NCBI RefSeq assembly: GCF_002929555.1
Contig: NZ_PJJP01000034.1
Span: 154,937 to 218,936 of the forward strand
Origin: Cryobacterium sp. N22
GTDB taxonomy: Bacteria; Actinomycetota; Actinomycetes; Actinomycetales; Microbacteriaceae
Direction of reading: 5' to 3'
DNA length: 64,000 bases
The translations under genes and the position numbers were made by a program. Numbering within the stretch: the first letter of the stretch is position 1; each line of letters starts with the position of its first letter. Positions 41,339 to 50,498 of this stretch are shown in pieces. The notes under the pieces are model-generated. The model was not told where the DNA came from and did not search any database. It saw only the letters and a program-made list of their open reading frames with translations.

Positions 41339-42900
41339 CCCACGACTCGACCGCACTCCTCGAGGGGGACGACCGCGCCCCGGTCGTCTCCCTCAGAGGT
41401 GTGTCACTTTCCTACGGCTCCAACGTCGTGCTGCGGGACGTCGACCTCGACTTCGCGCCCGGCCGCATCACCGCCCTGCTCGGCGCGAACGGCGCCGGCA
41501 AGTCCACGCTGATCAAGGCGCTGTCCGGGGCCAACCCGCGCTACGCCGGCTCCATCAGCGTCGCCGGCACCGAGGTCGCCCTCACCAGCCCCACGGTCGC
41601 GCGGCTGCACGGCATCTCCGCCGTGCACCAGAAGGTGGCCGACGGCATCGTGCCCGGCCTCACCGTGGCCGAGAACGTGCTCCTGGACAACCTCGCCGGC
41701 GCCCGCGGGGTGATGCGCAGCCGGCGGCGCGACCTCGCCGCCGCCCGCCGCGCCCTCGCCCTGCTCGGCCTGGACTGGTCGGACCGGGTGCTCTCCCAGG
41801 ACGCCAGGGACCTGCGCATCTCGGATGCCCAGCTCGTCACCCTGGCCCGCGCCCTGCGCCACACGCCGCGCCTGCTCATCCTCGACGAGCCCACCTCCGC
41901 GCTCACCTCCGCCGAAGCCGACCGGCTTTTCGACGTGCTGCGGGCCCTCCGCGCCGACGGTCTCGCGATTGTCTACGTCTCGCACCGGTTCGGCGAGATC
42001 GAGGCCCTCGCCGACAGCGTCGTGGTGCTCCGGGACGGCACCGTGCAGAGCCACAGCCCGCGCCCATTCGAGTGGAACGGCATCCTGCACGACATGCTGG
42101 GCCGGGCCACGGAGCTGGCCCAGAAGCGTGAGCACGTGCACCGGGGCGGCACCGTCGTCGCCGAGGTGCAGGGGGTGCCCCTGTTCCCGGAGGCGCGGCC
42201 CCTCTCGCTCACCATCCGCGGCGGCGAGGTGCTGGGCGTGCTCGGCCTCATCGGCGCGGGCAAGAGCGAACTCGCCGAGGTCCTCGGCGGCCTGGCCCGC
42301 CCGGCCGGCGGCAGCCTCACCCTCAACGGAGCGCCGTACGCGCCCCGGCGGCCCGGCGACGCCATCGCGGCCGGCGTCGTGCTCGTGCCTGAGGACCGGC
42401 AACGCCAGGCGATCCTGCCCGGCTGGTCGATCACCCAGACCGTGAGTGTGCCGTTCCTGACCGAGTCCTCCCGCTGGGGAACGCTGCGGCGCGACCTCGA
42501 AACCGACCGGGCCGCCGCCGTGGTGGCCGATCTCGAGGTGGTGACCGAGTCGGTTCAGACCAGTACCGACGACCTCTCCGGCGGCAACCAGCAGAAGGTG
42601 ATCGTGGGCCGGTGGCTCTCGGCGAACCCGAGGCTGGCCGTGCTCGACGAACCGTTCCGCGGGGTCGACATCGCCGCCCGCCGCGGCATCGGCGCCCACC
42701 TGAACACCCTCGCCCAGTCGGGGAACGCCGCCGTGGTGTTCTCCAGCGACGTTGACGAGATCCTCGAGGTGTCCGACCGGATCGTGGTGCTCGTCGCCGG
42801 CGAGGTCGCCCTCGACGGGTACGCCGACACCCTGGACCGCGCCACGATCGTCACCGCCTTCATCGGCGCCGACACCACACCGGAAAGAACCACAGCATGA
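41335..42900 (+). CDS. sugar ABC transporter ATP-binding protein, duplicated ATPase (RbsA class)
   Basis: GTG 41335 overlaps the stop of the binding-protein gene. The 521 residues contain two ATPase modules: the first with GANGAGKST and LILDEPTSAL, the second with the looser GLIGAGKSE, VLVPEDRQRQAILPGWSI, the signature LSGGNQQKVIVGRWL and LAVLDEPFRGVD. That arrangement is typical of RbsA/XylG-type importers, in which one subunit supplies both sites. It energises uptake through the permease encoded next (ATGA overlap). Confidence 0.92.
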   Translation: MTHDSTALLEGDDRAPVVSLRGVSLSYGSNVVLRDVDLDFAPGRITALLGANGAGKSTLIKALSGANPRYAGSISVAGTEVALTSPTVARLHGISAVHQKVADGIVPGLTVAENVLLDNLAGARGVMRSRRRDLAAARRALALLGLDWSDRVLSQDARDLRISDAQLVTLARALRHTPRLLILDEPTSALTSAEADRLFDVLRALRADGLAIVYVSHRFGEIEALADSVVVLRDGTVQSHSPRPFEWNGILHDMLGRATELAQKREHVHRGGTVVAEVQGVPLFPEARPLSLTIRGGEVLGVLGLIGAGKSELAEVLGGLARPAGGSLTLNGAPYAPRRPGDAIAAGVVLVPEDRQRQAILPGWSITQTVSVPFLTESSRWGTLRRDLETDRAAAVVADLEVVTESVQTSTDDLSGGNQQKVIVGRWLSANPRLAVLDEPFRGVDIAARRGIGAHLNTLAQSGNAAVVFSSDVDEILEVSDRIVVLVAGEVALDGYADTLDRATIVTAFIGADTTPERTTA

Positions 42901-43961
42901 GCCGCACTCCCCCAGGCAACACCACCGTCGTCGACCGCATTCGCGGCGGTGCCCTCGACACCGTTTCCGCGGGCATCGTGCGGTGGGGCTTCGTGGCCGT
43001 CACCGTGCTGCTGATCGGCTTCTTCGCTCTCACCGAACCGAATTTCCGCACCGCGGACAACATGTTCGGCATGCTCAAGTTCATCGCCCCGACCGCGATC
43101 GCCGGGTTGGGCGTGATGCTCGCGATGACCGTGGGCGGCATCGACCTCTCGGTGGGCGCCTCGGCCGGGTTCGCGGTGTCCATCGCCGCGTGGACCATGG
43201 TGGTCGGCAATCAGGTCGGCGGTGTCGCCGTCGGCGTCGTGCTGGTCGGCGGGGCCCTGATCGGCGCCCTCAACGCCCTGCTCATCGTGGTCGCGCGCAT
43301 CCCCGACCTCCTCGCCACCCTCACGACGATGTTCGTGATCGTGGGGCTGAAGCTGCTCATCGTCGACGGCAAGTCCATCTCGTCGCAGATGACCCTGGCC
43401 GACGGGTCGAGCGCGCCGGGCCGTTTCACGCCCGACTTCCTCTGGCTCGACCGTGGCAACATCGGGCCGGTCCCGGTGCCCGTGGTGATCTTCATCGCCC
43501 TCACCGTGCTGCTCTGGTTCGTGCTCGAGCGCACCAAGTGGGGCCGCGCGCTCTACGCCGTCGGCGCCAACGCCGAAGCCGCCAGGCTCGCGGGCATCCG
43601 GGTGCTGCTCTACCGCACCGCCGCCTACGTCGGCTGTGGCCTGCTGGCCTCCGTCGCCGGGCTGCTGCTGGCCGCCCGGATCGGCCAGGGTGACGTGAGC
43701 GCGGGCAACTCGCTACTGCTGGACGCCATGGCGGTGTCGCTGGTGGGTGTCTCGGTGCTCGGCATGGGCCGCCCGAACGCCTGGGGCACGGCGCTGGGCG
43801 CCGTGCTGATCGCGGTGATGGTCACCGGGTTCACCATGATCGGCCTGCCGTACTACGCGCAGGACTTCGGCAAGGGCATCGTGCTGCTCGTCGCCCTGCT
43901 GTTCAGCTTCACCTTCTCCCGCAAGCGCACGGTCGTGGTGGCCGGGAGCATGACCAACTAG
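42897..43961 (+). CDS. sugar ABC transporter permease (RbsC class)
   Basis: A 354-residue protein with eight to ten hydrophobic segments. RbsC hallmarks include FIAPTAIAGLGVMLAMTVGG then IDLSVGASAGF, LNALLIVVARIPDLLATLTT, and GRALYAVGANAEAARLAGIR, the loop that contacts the ATPase. A ~45-residue periplasmic insertion lies near residues ~160-200. One permease gene is present, so a homodimer is expected. It converges with mtnB, the two stop codons overlapping by 4 bp. Confidence 0.92.
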   Translation: MSRTPPGNTTVVDRIRGGALDTVSAGIVRWGFVAVTVLLIGFFALTEPNFRTADNMFGMLKFIAPTAIAGLGVMLAMTVGGIDLSVGASAGFAVSIAAWTMVVGNQVGGVAVGVVLVGGALIGALNALLIVVARIPDLLATLTTMFVIVGLKLLIVDGKSISSQMTLADGSSAPGRFTPDFLWLDRGNIGPVPVPVVIFIALTVLLWFVLERTKWGRALYAVGANAEAARLAGIRVLLYRTAAYVGCGLLASVAGLLLAARIGQGDVSAGNSLLLDAMAVSLVGVSVLGMGRPNAWGTALGAVLIAVMVTGFTMIGLPYYAQDFGKGIVLLVALLFSFTFSRKRTVVVAGSMTN

Positions 43962-44611
43962 CGCGTCTCGATGGTGAAGCGCAGCATCCACTCGATGAGC
44001 TCGGCGTGCCAGCGGGCCTGCTGCAGGTCGGCGCCCCAGGCGTACATGCCGTGGTTGGCCACCAGCACCACCGGCACCTCGGCGACCGTGCTCGTGGCCG
44101 GCAGGTAGCGCGCCTCGAAGGCGTCGCCCAACTCCACCATGTCCTGGCTATTGGGCACGACCGGGATGACAACGGTCTCGTCGTGCGCCAGGTGCCCGAG
44201 GCCCTTGAGCATCTCCAGGTTTCGCAGCACCACGCCGTCCGGCCAGTGGCGCGCCGCCACGACGGCGGCCAGGGCGTGTACGTGCACGACGGCGCCGGCA
44301 CCGGTCACCCGGGCGATGCGGGCGTGCAGGCCCGCCTCGGCGGAGGGTCGGTGGCCCGATCCGCCGCGGCCCTCGACCCGCTCACCGAGCTGGTCGACGA
44401 TCACAAAATCGGATGCCGTGAGCTCGCCCTTGTCGAGCCCGGAGCCGGTCACGGCCAGCAGCAGCGGGTCGCGGTCCAGGGTCACCGAGAGGTTGCCGGA
44501 GGTGCCGCGCATCCAGCCGAGCCCGGCGAAGCGGGCCGCCTCGGCCGCGAGCGCGCTGCCGGCGGCGTGCAGGGTCTGTTCGGTGATGCCCTGCGGCGAG
44601 AACTGGTTCAT
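43958..44611 (-). CDS. mtnB: methylthioribulose-1-phosphate dehydratase (class II aldolase fold)
   Basis: ATG 44611 overlaps the stop of the upstream mtnC. The 217-residue protein has MtnB landmarks: GWMRGTSGNLSV, PSAEAGLHARIARVTGAGAV, the zinc ligands HVHA and a third His in VVLVANHGMYAWG, and LEMLKGLGH. It dehydrates 5-methylthioribulose-1-phosphate to 2,3-diketo-5-methylthiopentyl-1-phosphate in the cytoplasm. In isolation the fold could also be an L-fuculose/ribulose-phosphate aldolase; the neighbouring mtnC, mtnK and mtnA decide the assignment. Confidence 0.9.
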   Translation of the reverse strand: MNQFSPQGITEQTLHAAGSALAAEAARFAGLGWMRGTSGNLSVTLDRDPLLLAVTGSGLDKGELTASDFVIVDQLGERVEGRGGSGHRPSAEAGLHARIARVTGAGAVVHVHALAAVVAARHWPDGVVLRNLEMLKGLGHLAHDETVVIPVVPNSQDMVELGDAFEARYLPATSTVAEVPVVLVANHGMYAWGADLQQARWHAELIEWMLRFTIETR

Positions 44612-45324
44612 GACCGGGCCACCTCGACCTCGTCGAAGGACGCCACGACAGGGGCCGCGCCGAAGTCGGCGCCGAACCACGGCTCATCCGGCCGGGAGAA
44701 CGCCACGACCTGCCAGGCGGCCTCGGTCGCCGCGGCGACCTCGTCGGGGTGGTCGGTGAAGAAGACCACGTCGGCCGCGTCGACGCCCAGTGCGGCGCGG
44801 ATCGTCTCGTAGGAGGCCGGGTCCTTCTTCGAGCCGGCCTTGACGGTGTCGAAGTAGTCGACGATCAGCGGGGTCAGGTCGCCGTCGGGGGAATGCCGGA
44901 ACCAGGGCACCTGGCTGGCCACCGACCCCGAGGAGAACACCGCGAGGGTGACGCCGTTCTCGTGCCAGCGGCGCAGCTGCGGGATCACGTCGTCGAAGAA
45001 GTGCGAGCTGATCTCGTCGTGGGCGAAGCCCTCGGCCCAGATCTGGCCCTGGATGGTCTTGAGCGGGGTGGCCTTGACGTCCTCGGCCATCCACCGGTGC
45101 AGCACCGCGACGACCTGCTCGGTCGTGGCGTCGGGCGACAGGGACGCGTCGGCGATGACCTGGTCCCGCGCCTCGGCGATGGCCGGGTCGGCGGCGTGGT
45201 CGTCGAGCCAGGCATCCAGCCGCGGCCGGGCGTAGTCGTAGAGGTCGCCCAGGATGAACCCGGCGGCGCTCGTGGTGCCCTCCAGGTCGAGCACGAGGGT
45301 GCTGGCGGTGATGCGCAGGGTCAC
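44608..45324 (-). CDS. mtnC: enolase-phosphatase E1 (acireductone synthase)
   Basis: A 238-residue HAD-family enzyme with GTG start overlapping the mtnK stop. Motif I is VLDLEGTTSAAGFI (Asp13, Glu15; E rather than D at the second position is characteristic of MtnC), motif II FSSGSVASQ and motif IV DVVFFTDHPDEVAAA. SHFFDDVIPQLRRW and FDTVKAGSKKDPASY are MtnC-specific. It enolises and then dephosphorylates diketomethylthiopentyl phosphate to the acireductone used by MtnD. Its presence means that the separate MtnW/MtnX route is not needed. Confidence 0.95.
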   Translation of the reverse strand: MTLRITASTLVLDLEGTTSAAGFILGDLYDYARPRLDAWLDDHAADPAIAEARDQVIADASLSPDATTEQVVAVLHRWMAEDVKATPLKTIQGQIWAEGFAHDEISSHFFDDVIPQLRRWHENGVTLAVFSSGSVASQVPWFRHSPDGDLTPLIVDYFDTVKAGSKKDPASYETIRAALGVDAADVVFFTDHPDEVAAATEAAWQVVAFSRPDEPWFGADFGAAPVVASFDEVEVARS

Positions 45325-46556
45325 AGGGTTCCTTCGGTGGAGTCGGTGCTGTCGGTGCCGGTGATGATCCAGGCCCGCGCGCGCACGAGCAGGTCTGCGT
45401 ATGCGGCCGGGATCCGGGCGGCGGGGAGGGTCGTGAAGTCGGCCGCATGCGAGTACCCGGCCGCCCGGCGCACGGACTCGACCCCCGCGAACCGCCAGGC
45501 GTCACTGCGGATGCGGGCCAGCCAGGTCTCGAGGTCGAGTCCGTCAGGCTCCCCCACCCGGTGCGGCCAGCGCTCGGTGACCACCGTCACGAACGCGTCC
45601 CAGCTCGACGGGATCGCCGAGGCGCGCTCGCGCGCGAGACCGGCGGCCCCCACCTGCGTGGCCGCGATCGACGCGATCGTGAGGTTGGCCCAGAAGAGCC
45701 CCAGGTCCATGCCGATCGGGCCGACGAAGCTGAACTCGGGGTCGAAGATCTTGGTGGCCTGCTCGGCTTCCCGTTCCCCGATCATCAGCGACCCCGAGTG
45801 CAGGTCGCCGTGGATGAGCGCCTCGGCGCGGGTCGCGAAGATCTCCCGCACGTGGCCGACGGCGGCCAGCAGCTCGGTGTCGGTGTACATCGCCCGCACC
45901 TCGCCGTCCAGCTCGGGGATCCAGTGGTTGTGGTCGTTGAGGCGGTACGGCTCGTCGAGCACGGCGTCCACGGTGAGGGCGCAGAGCTCAGGGTTGGCCG
46001 CCGTCTCGATGAGAGCGGCGTGCGCGGCGGGGGCGAGCGCCACCAGGCTCGTGGCGAGGGTCAGTTCGGCACTGAACCGGCCCACGACGGCGCCGAGAGC
46101 GTCGAAGTCGATGGCCACGGGTGCGGCGCCGGCGACGATGTCGGCCACCTGGCGCACCAGCACATCCCGCAGCACGTCGAGGTCGGAGAGATCCTCCATC
46201 ACCAGCACGTACCTGTCGAGGTCGACGGGGTCGACGGTGGGCACGCTGGCCGGTGCCAGGTCGGCGAGCATCGCGTAGGCGCGGGCCTCCGAGGCGATCC
46301 GGTTGGGGTCGATCGGCCACTCCGGGCCCACCGCCTGCACCCACGGCGGCGCCTGTTTCACGGCCAGGCTGCCCAGCGGCCCGCTCGCGATGAAGACCCG
46401 GTTCATGTTGCCGGCGGTGACCTCACGCACGGTGACCTGCTCAGCGGATGCGGCCAGGCGGGGCAGGTAGCCGGCGCCAACGAGGTAGCTCACGACATCG
46501 TCGCGGTCCACCAGGAGGTCGTAGGCGGCGGGGGTCTGGGGTGCGGTTGTGGTCAC
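45321..46556 (-). CDS. mtnK: S-methyl-5-thioribose kinase
   Basis: A 411-residue APH-fold kinase whose GTG overlaps the mtnA stop. The ATP-binding strand pair lies in VREVTAGNMNRVFIASG, a catalytic-loop HGDLHSGSLM at 249-258 and the Mg2+-binding DPEFSFVGPIGMDLGLFWAN from 272. Those last two motifs are diagnostic of MtnK. It phosphorylates methylthioribose at C1 with ATP. Using MtnK implies that free methylthioribose is produced or imported, fitting the nucleoside hydrolase and sugar importer in this island rather than a phosphorylase (MtnP) route. Confidence 0.95.
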   Translation of the reverse strand: MTTTAPQTPAAYDLLVDRDDVVSYLVGAGYLPRLAASAEQVTVREVTAGNMNRVFIASGPLGSLAVKQAPPWVQAVGPEWPIDPNRIASEARAYAMLADLAPASVPTVDPVDLDRYVLVMEDLSDLDVLRDVLVRQVADIVAGAAPVAIDFDALGAVVGRFSAELTLATSLVALAPAAHAALIETAANPELCALTVDAVLDEPYRLNDHNHWIPELDGEVRAMYTDTELLAAVGHVREIFATRAEALIHGDLHSGSLMIGEREAEQATKIFDPEFSFVGPIGMDLGLFWANLTIASIAATQVGAAGLARERASAIPSSWDAFVTVVTERWPHRVGEPDGLDLETWLARIRSDAWRFAGVESVRRAAGYSHAADFTTLPAARIPAAYADLLVRARAWIITGTDSTDSTEGTL

Positions 46557-47644
46557 CGGGTGGCTCGATCCTGGGAGGCGGACGGGTGGGGGCTGTCGAA
46601 GTACCGGCTCAGCGCGGCCGGCTGGAACGGGCCGCGGTCGGTCACCAGGGCGGTCACGAACCGGGGCGGGGTGACGTCGAACGCCGGGTACCAGGCATCC
46701 GTCACCAGTGCGGAGGCGGTGCGGGCGCCGAGGGTCTGGAAGACCTCAGCGGGGTCCCGGTTTTCGATCACGATGTCGGCGCCGGTGGGGAGGGCCGCAT
46801 CCGGCGCCTGGATCAGCGCGTAGTACGGCACGTCGAAGGCGGTCGCGGCGACGGCGAGCCCGAGGGTGCCGACCTTGTTGGCGACGCTGCCGTCCATGCT
46901 CACCCGGTCGGCGGCGGTCACGAGCGCGTCGATCCGGCCCAGGGAGGAGCCGGGGGCGAGGGCGGCCGCGGCCATGCCGTCGGTGATCAGGGTCACCCGC
47001 TGGTCCATCTCCCGCAGGGTGTGCGCCGTGAGCCTGGCACCCTGCAGGTACGGCCGGGTCTCGGTGGCGACCCACTCGAAGCGTTTGCCCGCCTCGGCGG
47101 CCGCACGCACCAGTTCGATCAGGTAGGTGTCCATCCAGCAGTGGGTGAGGATGCGGGCGCCGTCGTCGAGCAGCGCCACGGTGTGCTCGCCGAGGGCCCG
47201 GCTGCGGCTGCGGTACCGCACCGCGTAGCCGCGGGCGGCGTCGATCGCGCGTTCCACCAGCTCGGCGGTCGACGACGCCCCCACCAGGGCCGCCTGCACG
47301 AACTCGACGGCCTCGCGGGGATGGTTGTTGGTGGGGCGGGCGTTGGCGAGCACCACGGCCGCGCCCCTCAGCGCGGTGGCGGCGTCCGGCAGGGGCAGCG
47401 TCGCGGCCTGCAGGGCGGCAAGCTCCATGCCGGCGCAGGCGGCGAAGGTCGGGCCGGAACTCTGCGTGACCATGCTCGTGATGGCCGCGGCCACCTCGAT
47501 GGCCGAATCGGCGCGCACCCAGTCGACGCGGGCCGGGAAGGTGCGACGGTCCAGGATCCAGACGGAACCGTCCTCGACCCGCACGGAGGCGTCGAGCGCG
47601 GGCCCGGCAGGCAAACGGATACCTTGCGTGTCGCGAACAGTCAC
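46553..47644 (-). CDS. mtnA: S-methyl-5-thioribose-1-phosphate isomerase, divergent branch
   Basis: A 363-residue eIF2B-like isomerase beginning at GTG 47644; first gene of mtnA-mtnK-mtnC-mtnB. The catalytic Cys169 (ILTHCWMDT) and Asp246 (AADRVSMDG) are present, as are ETRPYLQGARLTAHTL and ANKVGTLGLAVAA. The motif following the cysteine is WMDT where the better-known enzymes have NTG, and ADRVSMDGSVANK replaces ADRIAANGDTANK, so this is a variant subfamily. It converts methylthioribose-1-phosphate to methylthioribulose-1-phosphate. Operon context makes the assignment firm despite divergence. Confidence 0.88.
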   Translation of the reverse strand: MTVRDTQGIRLPAGPALDASVRVEDGSVWILDRRTFPARVDWVRADSAIEVAAAITSMVTQSSGPTFAACAGMELAALQAATLPLPDAATALRGAAVVLANARPTNNHPREAVEFVQAALVGASSTAELVERAIDAARGYAVRYRSRSRALGEHTVALLDDGARILTHCWMDTYLIELVRAAAEAGKRFEWVATETRPYLQGARLTAHTLREMDQRVTLITDGMAAAALAPGSSLGRIDALVTAADRVSMDGSVANKVGTLGLAVAATAFDVPYYALIQAPDAALPTGADIVIENRDPAEVFQTLGARTASALVTDAWYPAFDVTPPRFVTALVTDRGPFQPAALSRYFDSPHPSASQDRATR

Positions 47645-47757
47645 TTGATCCTCTTAGGTGGCGGGCGGGGTCACCCGTCGGCCGGGTCGATTCACCCGAG
47701 AGTACCGGCCGGAGGGAGGCCGCAGAGTTGCGCGCCGACCCCGGGCGCTCCCCGCCC

Positions 47758-47841
47758 CGTGATCACGCGGCGGCGGCAGCCCGCAATTGTTAAGTTCTGT
47801 GACAACGCCCGCCGGACCGGGGGTTGCGCCGTTGTTACGCT
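47758..47841. promoter_or_regulatory. divergent control region between mtnA and the BMP-class importer
   Basis: The 260-bp gap (47645-47904) contains a perfect CGTGATCACG palindrome (47758-47767), an imperfect TTGTTA/TGACAA inverted repeat (47787-47792 and 47800-47805) and TACGCT (47836-47841), a likely -10 for the importer operon. I could not recognise a SAM riboswitch, though a covariance search would be needed to exclude one. The rest of the gap is unremarkable G+C-rich sequence. Confidence 0.4.
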
Positions 47842-47904
47842 CGGGGCTCCCCGTCCCGCACCCGTCTCGAACGTGCTGCGCCGTTCCCCGTTAGGTACAC
47901 CCCC

Positions 47905-48951
47905 ATGAAGCTTTCTGCGCGCGCCGGCATCAGCACCGGCATCGCCCTTGTCGCTGTCGCCGCATCCCTCACCGGATGCGCCGGAACCGACGACGCCGCC
48001 GGGTCCGCGAGCTCCACCGAGGCCTCGATCATCATGATCACGCCCACGCCGATCGGTTCCAACAACTTCCTGCAGCTGGCCTCGGACGGCGCATCCGAGG
48101 CGGCAGAGAAGTACAACGCCAGTGTCGACGTGTACGAGAGCGAGGACCCCACCAGCATCCAGCAGAACCTCGACGCCGCGGTGCGGGAGAAGCCCGATGT
48201 GATCATCGGTGTCAGCTACAGCGTGCTCGACCAGTTCACCCAGGCGGCCATCGACTACCCCGAGCAGCAGTTCCTGCTGATCGACACCTCGGCCGACGAG
48301 CCGACCGACAACCTCACCGCCGCGGTCTTCAAGGAGTACGAGGCGACCTACCTCACCGGGGTCGAGGCCGGCCTGCTCTCGGAGACCGGCAACATCGGTG
48401 TTGTGGCCGCTCTGGACACCCCGTTCATCCACCGCTGGATCGACCCGTTCTTCGCCGGCGCCGCGAGCGTCAACCCCGCCATCACGACCGCCGCACAGTA
48501 CGTCGGCGGCGACAACCCGTTCGGTGACCAGGCCCGCGCCAAGGCGCAGGCCCAGATCCTCGCCGACTCCGGCGCGGACTATGTGCAGGCCGCCGCCTCA
48601 GGCGGCAACCTCGGCGTGTTCGAGGCGGCCTCCGAAACGTCGGTGAAGGCATTCGGCGTCGACACCAACCAGTGCCTCGACTCGCCGGGCAACGTCGTCG
48701 ACAACGCCATCAAGCGTGTCGACATCGCCGTCGTCAGCTCGATCGGCGACATCCTCGACGGCACGACCGGCGGATTCACCGCCTACGGCCTCGCCGAAGG
48801 CGGCGTCAGCCTGACCGGCCTGGAAGACGGCGTCGCCGACTCGCAGTGCCTGATCATCGACCACCCCGACGTGATCGAGAAGGTCGCCGCGGTGCGCGAC
48901 CAGATCATCGCGGGCGACCTGGTCGTCGTCGATCCGCTCACCGCCGGATGA
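47905..48951 (+). CDS. BMP-family (PnrA-like) nucleoside-binding lipoprotein
   Basis: ATG 47905 gives a 348-residue precursor with lipobox SLTGC (Cys25). The mature protein has BMP/PnrA features: MITPTPIGSNNFLQLASDGA, KPDVIIGVSYSVLDQFTQAA, QQFLLIDTSADEPTDNLTAA, VFKEYEATYLTGVEAGLLSE (a hallmark of this class), GADYVQAAASGGNLGVFEAA and FGVDTNQCLDSPGNVV. Family members bind purine nucleosides for import. It heads an operon with an ATPase, two permeases and a nucleoside hydrolase, divergent from mtnA; methylthioadenosine is therefore a reasonable candidate ligand (inference). Confidence 0.9.
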   Translation: MKLSARAGISTGIALVAVAASLTGCAGTDDAAGSASSTEASIIMITPTPIGSNNFLQLASDGASEAAEKYNASVDVYESEDPTSIQQNLDAAVREKPDVIIGVSYSVLDQFTQAAIDYPEQQFLLIDTSADEPTDNLTAAVFKEYEATYLTGVEAGLLSETGNIGVVAALDTPFIHRWIDPFFAGAASVNPAITTAAQYVGGDNPFGDQARAKAQAQILADSGADYVQAAASGGNLGVFEAASETSVKAFGVDTNQCLDSPGNVVDNAIKRVDIAVVSSIGDILDGTTGGFTAYGLAEGGVSLTGLEDGVADSQCLIIDHPDVIEKVAAVRDQIIAGDLVVVDPLTAG

Positions 48952-50498
48952 CCCTTCCCGCTGCCCAGCTGACCGGAATCAGCAAAAGGTTCAACGCCGT
49001 CGTGGCCAACGACGGCGTTGACCTCGTTCTGCGCCGCGGCACCGTGCACGCCGTGATGGGTGAGAACGGCGCCGGCAAGTCCACCCTGATGTCAATCCTG
49101 TTCGGCCTGCTCTCGCCCGATGCCGGCCAGATCCTGATCGCCGGCCGGCCGCAGGTGTTCACCAGCCCGTTGGACGCGATCGCGGCGGGCCTGGGCATGG
49201 TGCACCAGCACTTCAAACTGTTCGATTCCCTGTCGGTGGCGGCGAACGTCGTCTACGGCGCCGAACCCCGCCGGGCGGGCCTGTTCGACCGGCGCGCCGC
49301 CGAGGCTCGGGTGCGCGAACTCGGCGAGCGCTACGGCCTGCAGATCGACCCCCGCGCACGGGTGTCCTCGCTGTCGGTCGGCGAACGCCAACGGGTGGAG
49401 ATCCTCAAGGCGCTGCACCGCGACGCCACCATCCTGATCCTCGACGAACCCACCGCCGTGCTCACTCCCGGCGAGGTCACCACCCTGTTCGCCGTAATCC
49501 GGCGCGCCGCGGATGCCGGAACCACCGTGGTGCTCGTGACACACAAGATCAACGAGGTGCTCACCGTCAGCGACGAGGTGACGGTGCTGCGCGACGGGCG
49601 CGTCACCGGACACTTCCTCACCGGTGAGACCTCCAGCGCCCAGCTCGTGCACGCCATGACCGGCCGCGAGGTGCGGCCGGTGAGCAACCCGGGGCTGGGG
49701 AGCCCCGGCGCCACCGTGCTGCAGGTGCGCGACGCCGGGGTCGTCGACGCCGGCATCACCCGGGTGCGGAGCGTGTCATTCGCCGTGCGGGCCGGCGAGA
49801 TCGTCGGCATCGCCGGGGTCTCCGGCAACGGCCAACACGAACTTGTCGAAGCGATCCTGGGCACCAGGCCAACGCAGTCCGGCACCGTCGAACTGCTCGG
49901 CGCCGACGTCACCCGCTGGACGGTGCGGGACCGCCGGCTGCGGGGCGTGGCGGTGATCCCGGAGGACCGCCGCGGCGAGGGCAGCGCCATCGGCATGTCG
50001 ATCACGGAGAACCTGGCCCTCGGCCATCACCGCACCGCACCGATCGGCGCGGAGCGGGGCATCCGCCGCGGCTGGATCTCGGTGCGCGCCGCCCGGGCAG
50101 AGGCTCGGGCCCTCATCGCGGGCTACGACGTGCGCACCGCGGGCGAGCAGCAGAGCGTCGGATCGCTCTCCGGCGGCAACGCCCAGAAGGTGGTCATCGC
50201 CCGCGAACTCTCCCACAACGCCCCGCTGCTGATCGCCGAACAACCCACCCAGGGCGTCGACGTCGGCGCCATCGAGGCCATCCACGGCCGCCTGCTCGAC
50301 TACCGGGCCGGCGGCGGCGCCATCCTGCTGGTGTCGCACGAGATCAGCGAACTCCTCGCGCTCGCCGACCGGATCCTGGTGATGCTCGACGGCGCTCTGG
50401 TCGCCGAATTCAGCCGCGCCGACGCCACCACCGCGGGCATCGGCGCCGCCATGGCCGGCCTCGCCGCCCAGAACCTACCGAACGGATCCCGCCCGTGA
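48948..50498 (+). CDS. nucleoside ABC transporter ATP-binding protein (NupO/YufO class)
   Basis: ATG 48948 overlaps the stop of the BMP lipoprotein gene. The 516-residue tandem ATPase has GENGAGKST (first Walker A), GMVHQHFKLFDSLSVAANVV (a signature of BMP-linked importers), LSVGERQRVEILKAL and LILDEPTAVLTP in the first half. The second half has a degenerate P-loop GVSGNGQHE, IPEDRRGEGSAIGMSITENL, LSGGNAQKVVIARELS and AEQPTQGVDVG. Only some sites are expected to hydrolyse ATP. It is coupled to the first permease by GTGA overlap. Confidence 0.92.
   Translation: MTLPAAQLTGISKRFNAVVANDGVDLVLRRGTVHAVMGENGAGKSTLMSILFGLLSPDAGQILIAGRPQVFTSPLDAIAAGLGMVHQHFKLFDSLSVAANVVYGAEPRRAGLFDRRAAEARVRELGERYGLQIDPRARVSSLSVGERQRVEILKALHRDATILILDEPTAVLTPGEVTTLFAVIRRAADAGTTVVLVTHKINEVLTVSDEVTVLRDGRVTGHFLTGETSSAQLVHAMTGREVRPVSNPGLGSPGATVLQVRDAGVVDAGITRVRSVSFAVRAGEIVGIAGVSGNGQHELVEAILGTRPTQSGTVELLGADVTRWTVRDRRLRGVAVIPEDRRGEGSAIGMSITENLALGHHRTAPIGAERGIRRGWISVRAARAEARALIAGYDVRTAGEQQSVGSLSGGNAQKVVIARELSHNAPLLIAEQPTQGVDVGAIEAIHGRLLDYRAGGGAILLVSHEISELLALADRILVMLDGALVAEFSRADATTAGIGAAMAGLAAQNLPNGSRP

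Noticed and set aside
28525..47841. TTACGCT occurring upstream of three genes (28524-28530, 34013-34019, 47835-47841) as a shared regulon motif
   Set aside because: The simpler explanation is a common TANNNT -10 hexamer; flanking bases do not extend the match enough to imply a regulator.
47645..47904. A SAM-responsive riboswitch upstream of mtnA or the nucleoside importer
   Set aside because: Only short palindromes are visible and no recognisable riboswitch core. A covariance-model search would be needed to decide; I do not claim one.
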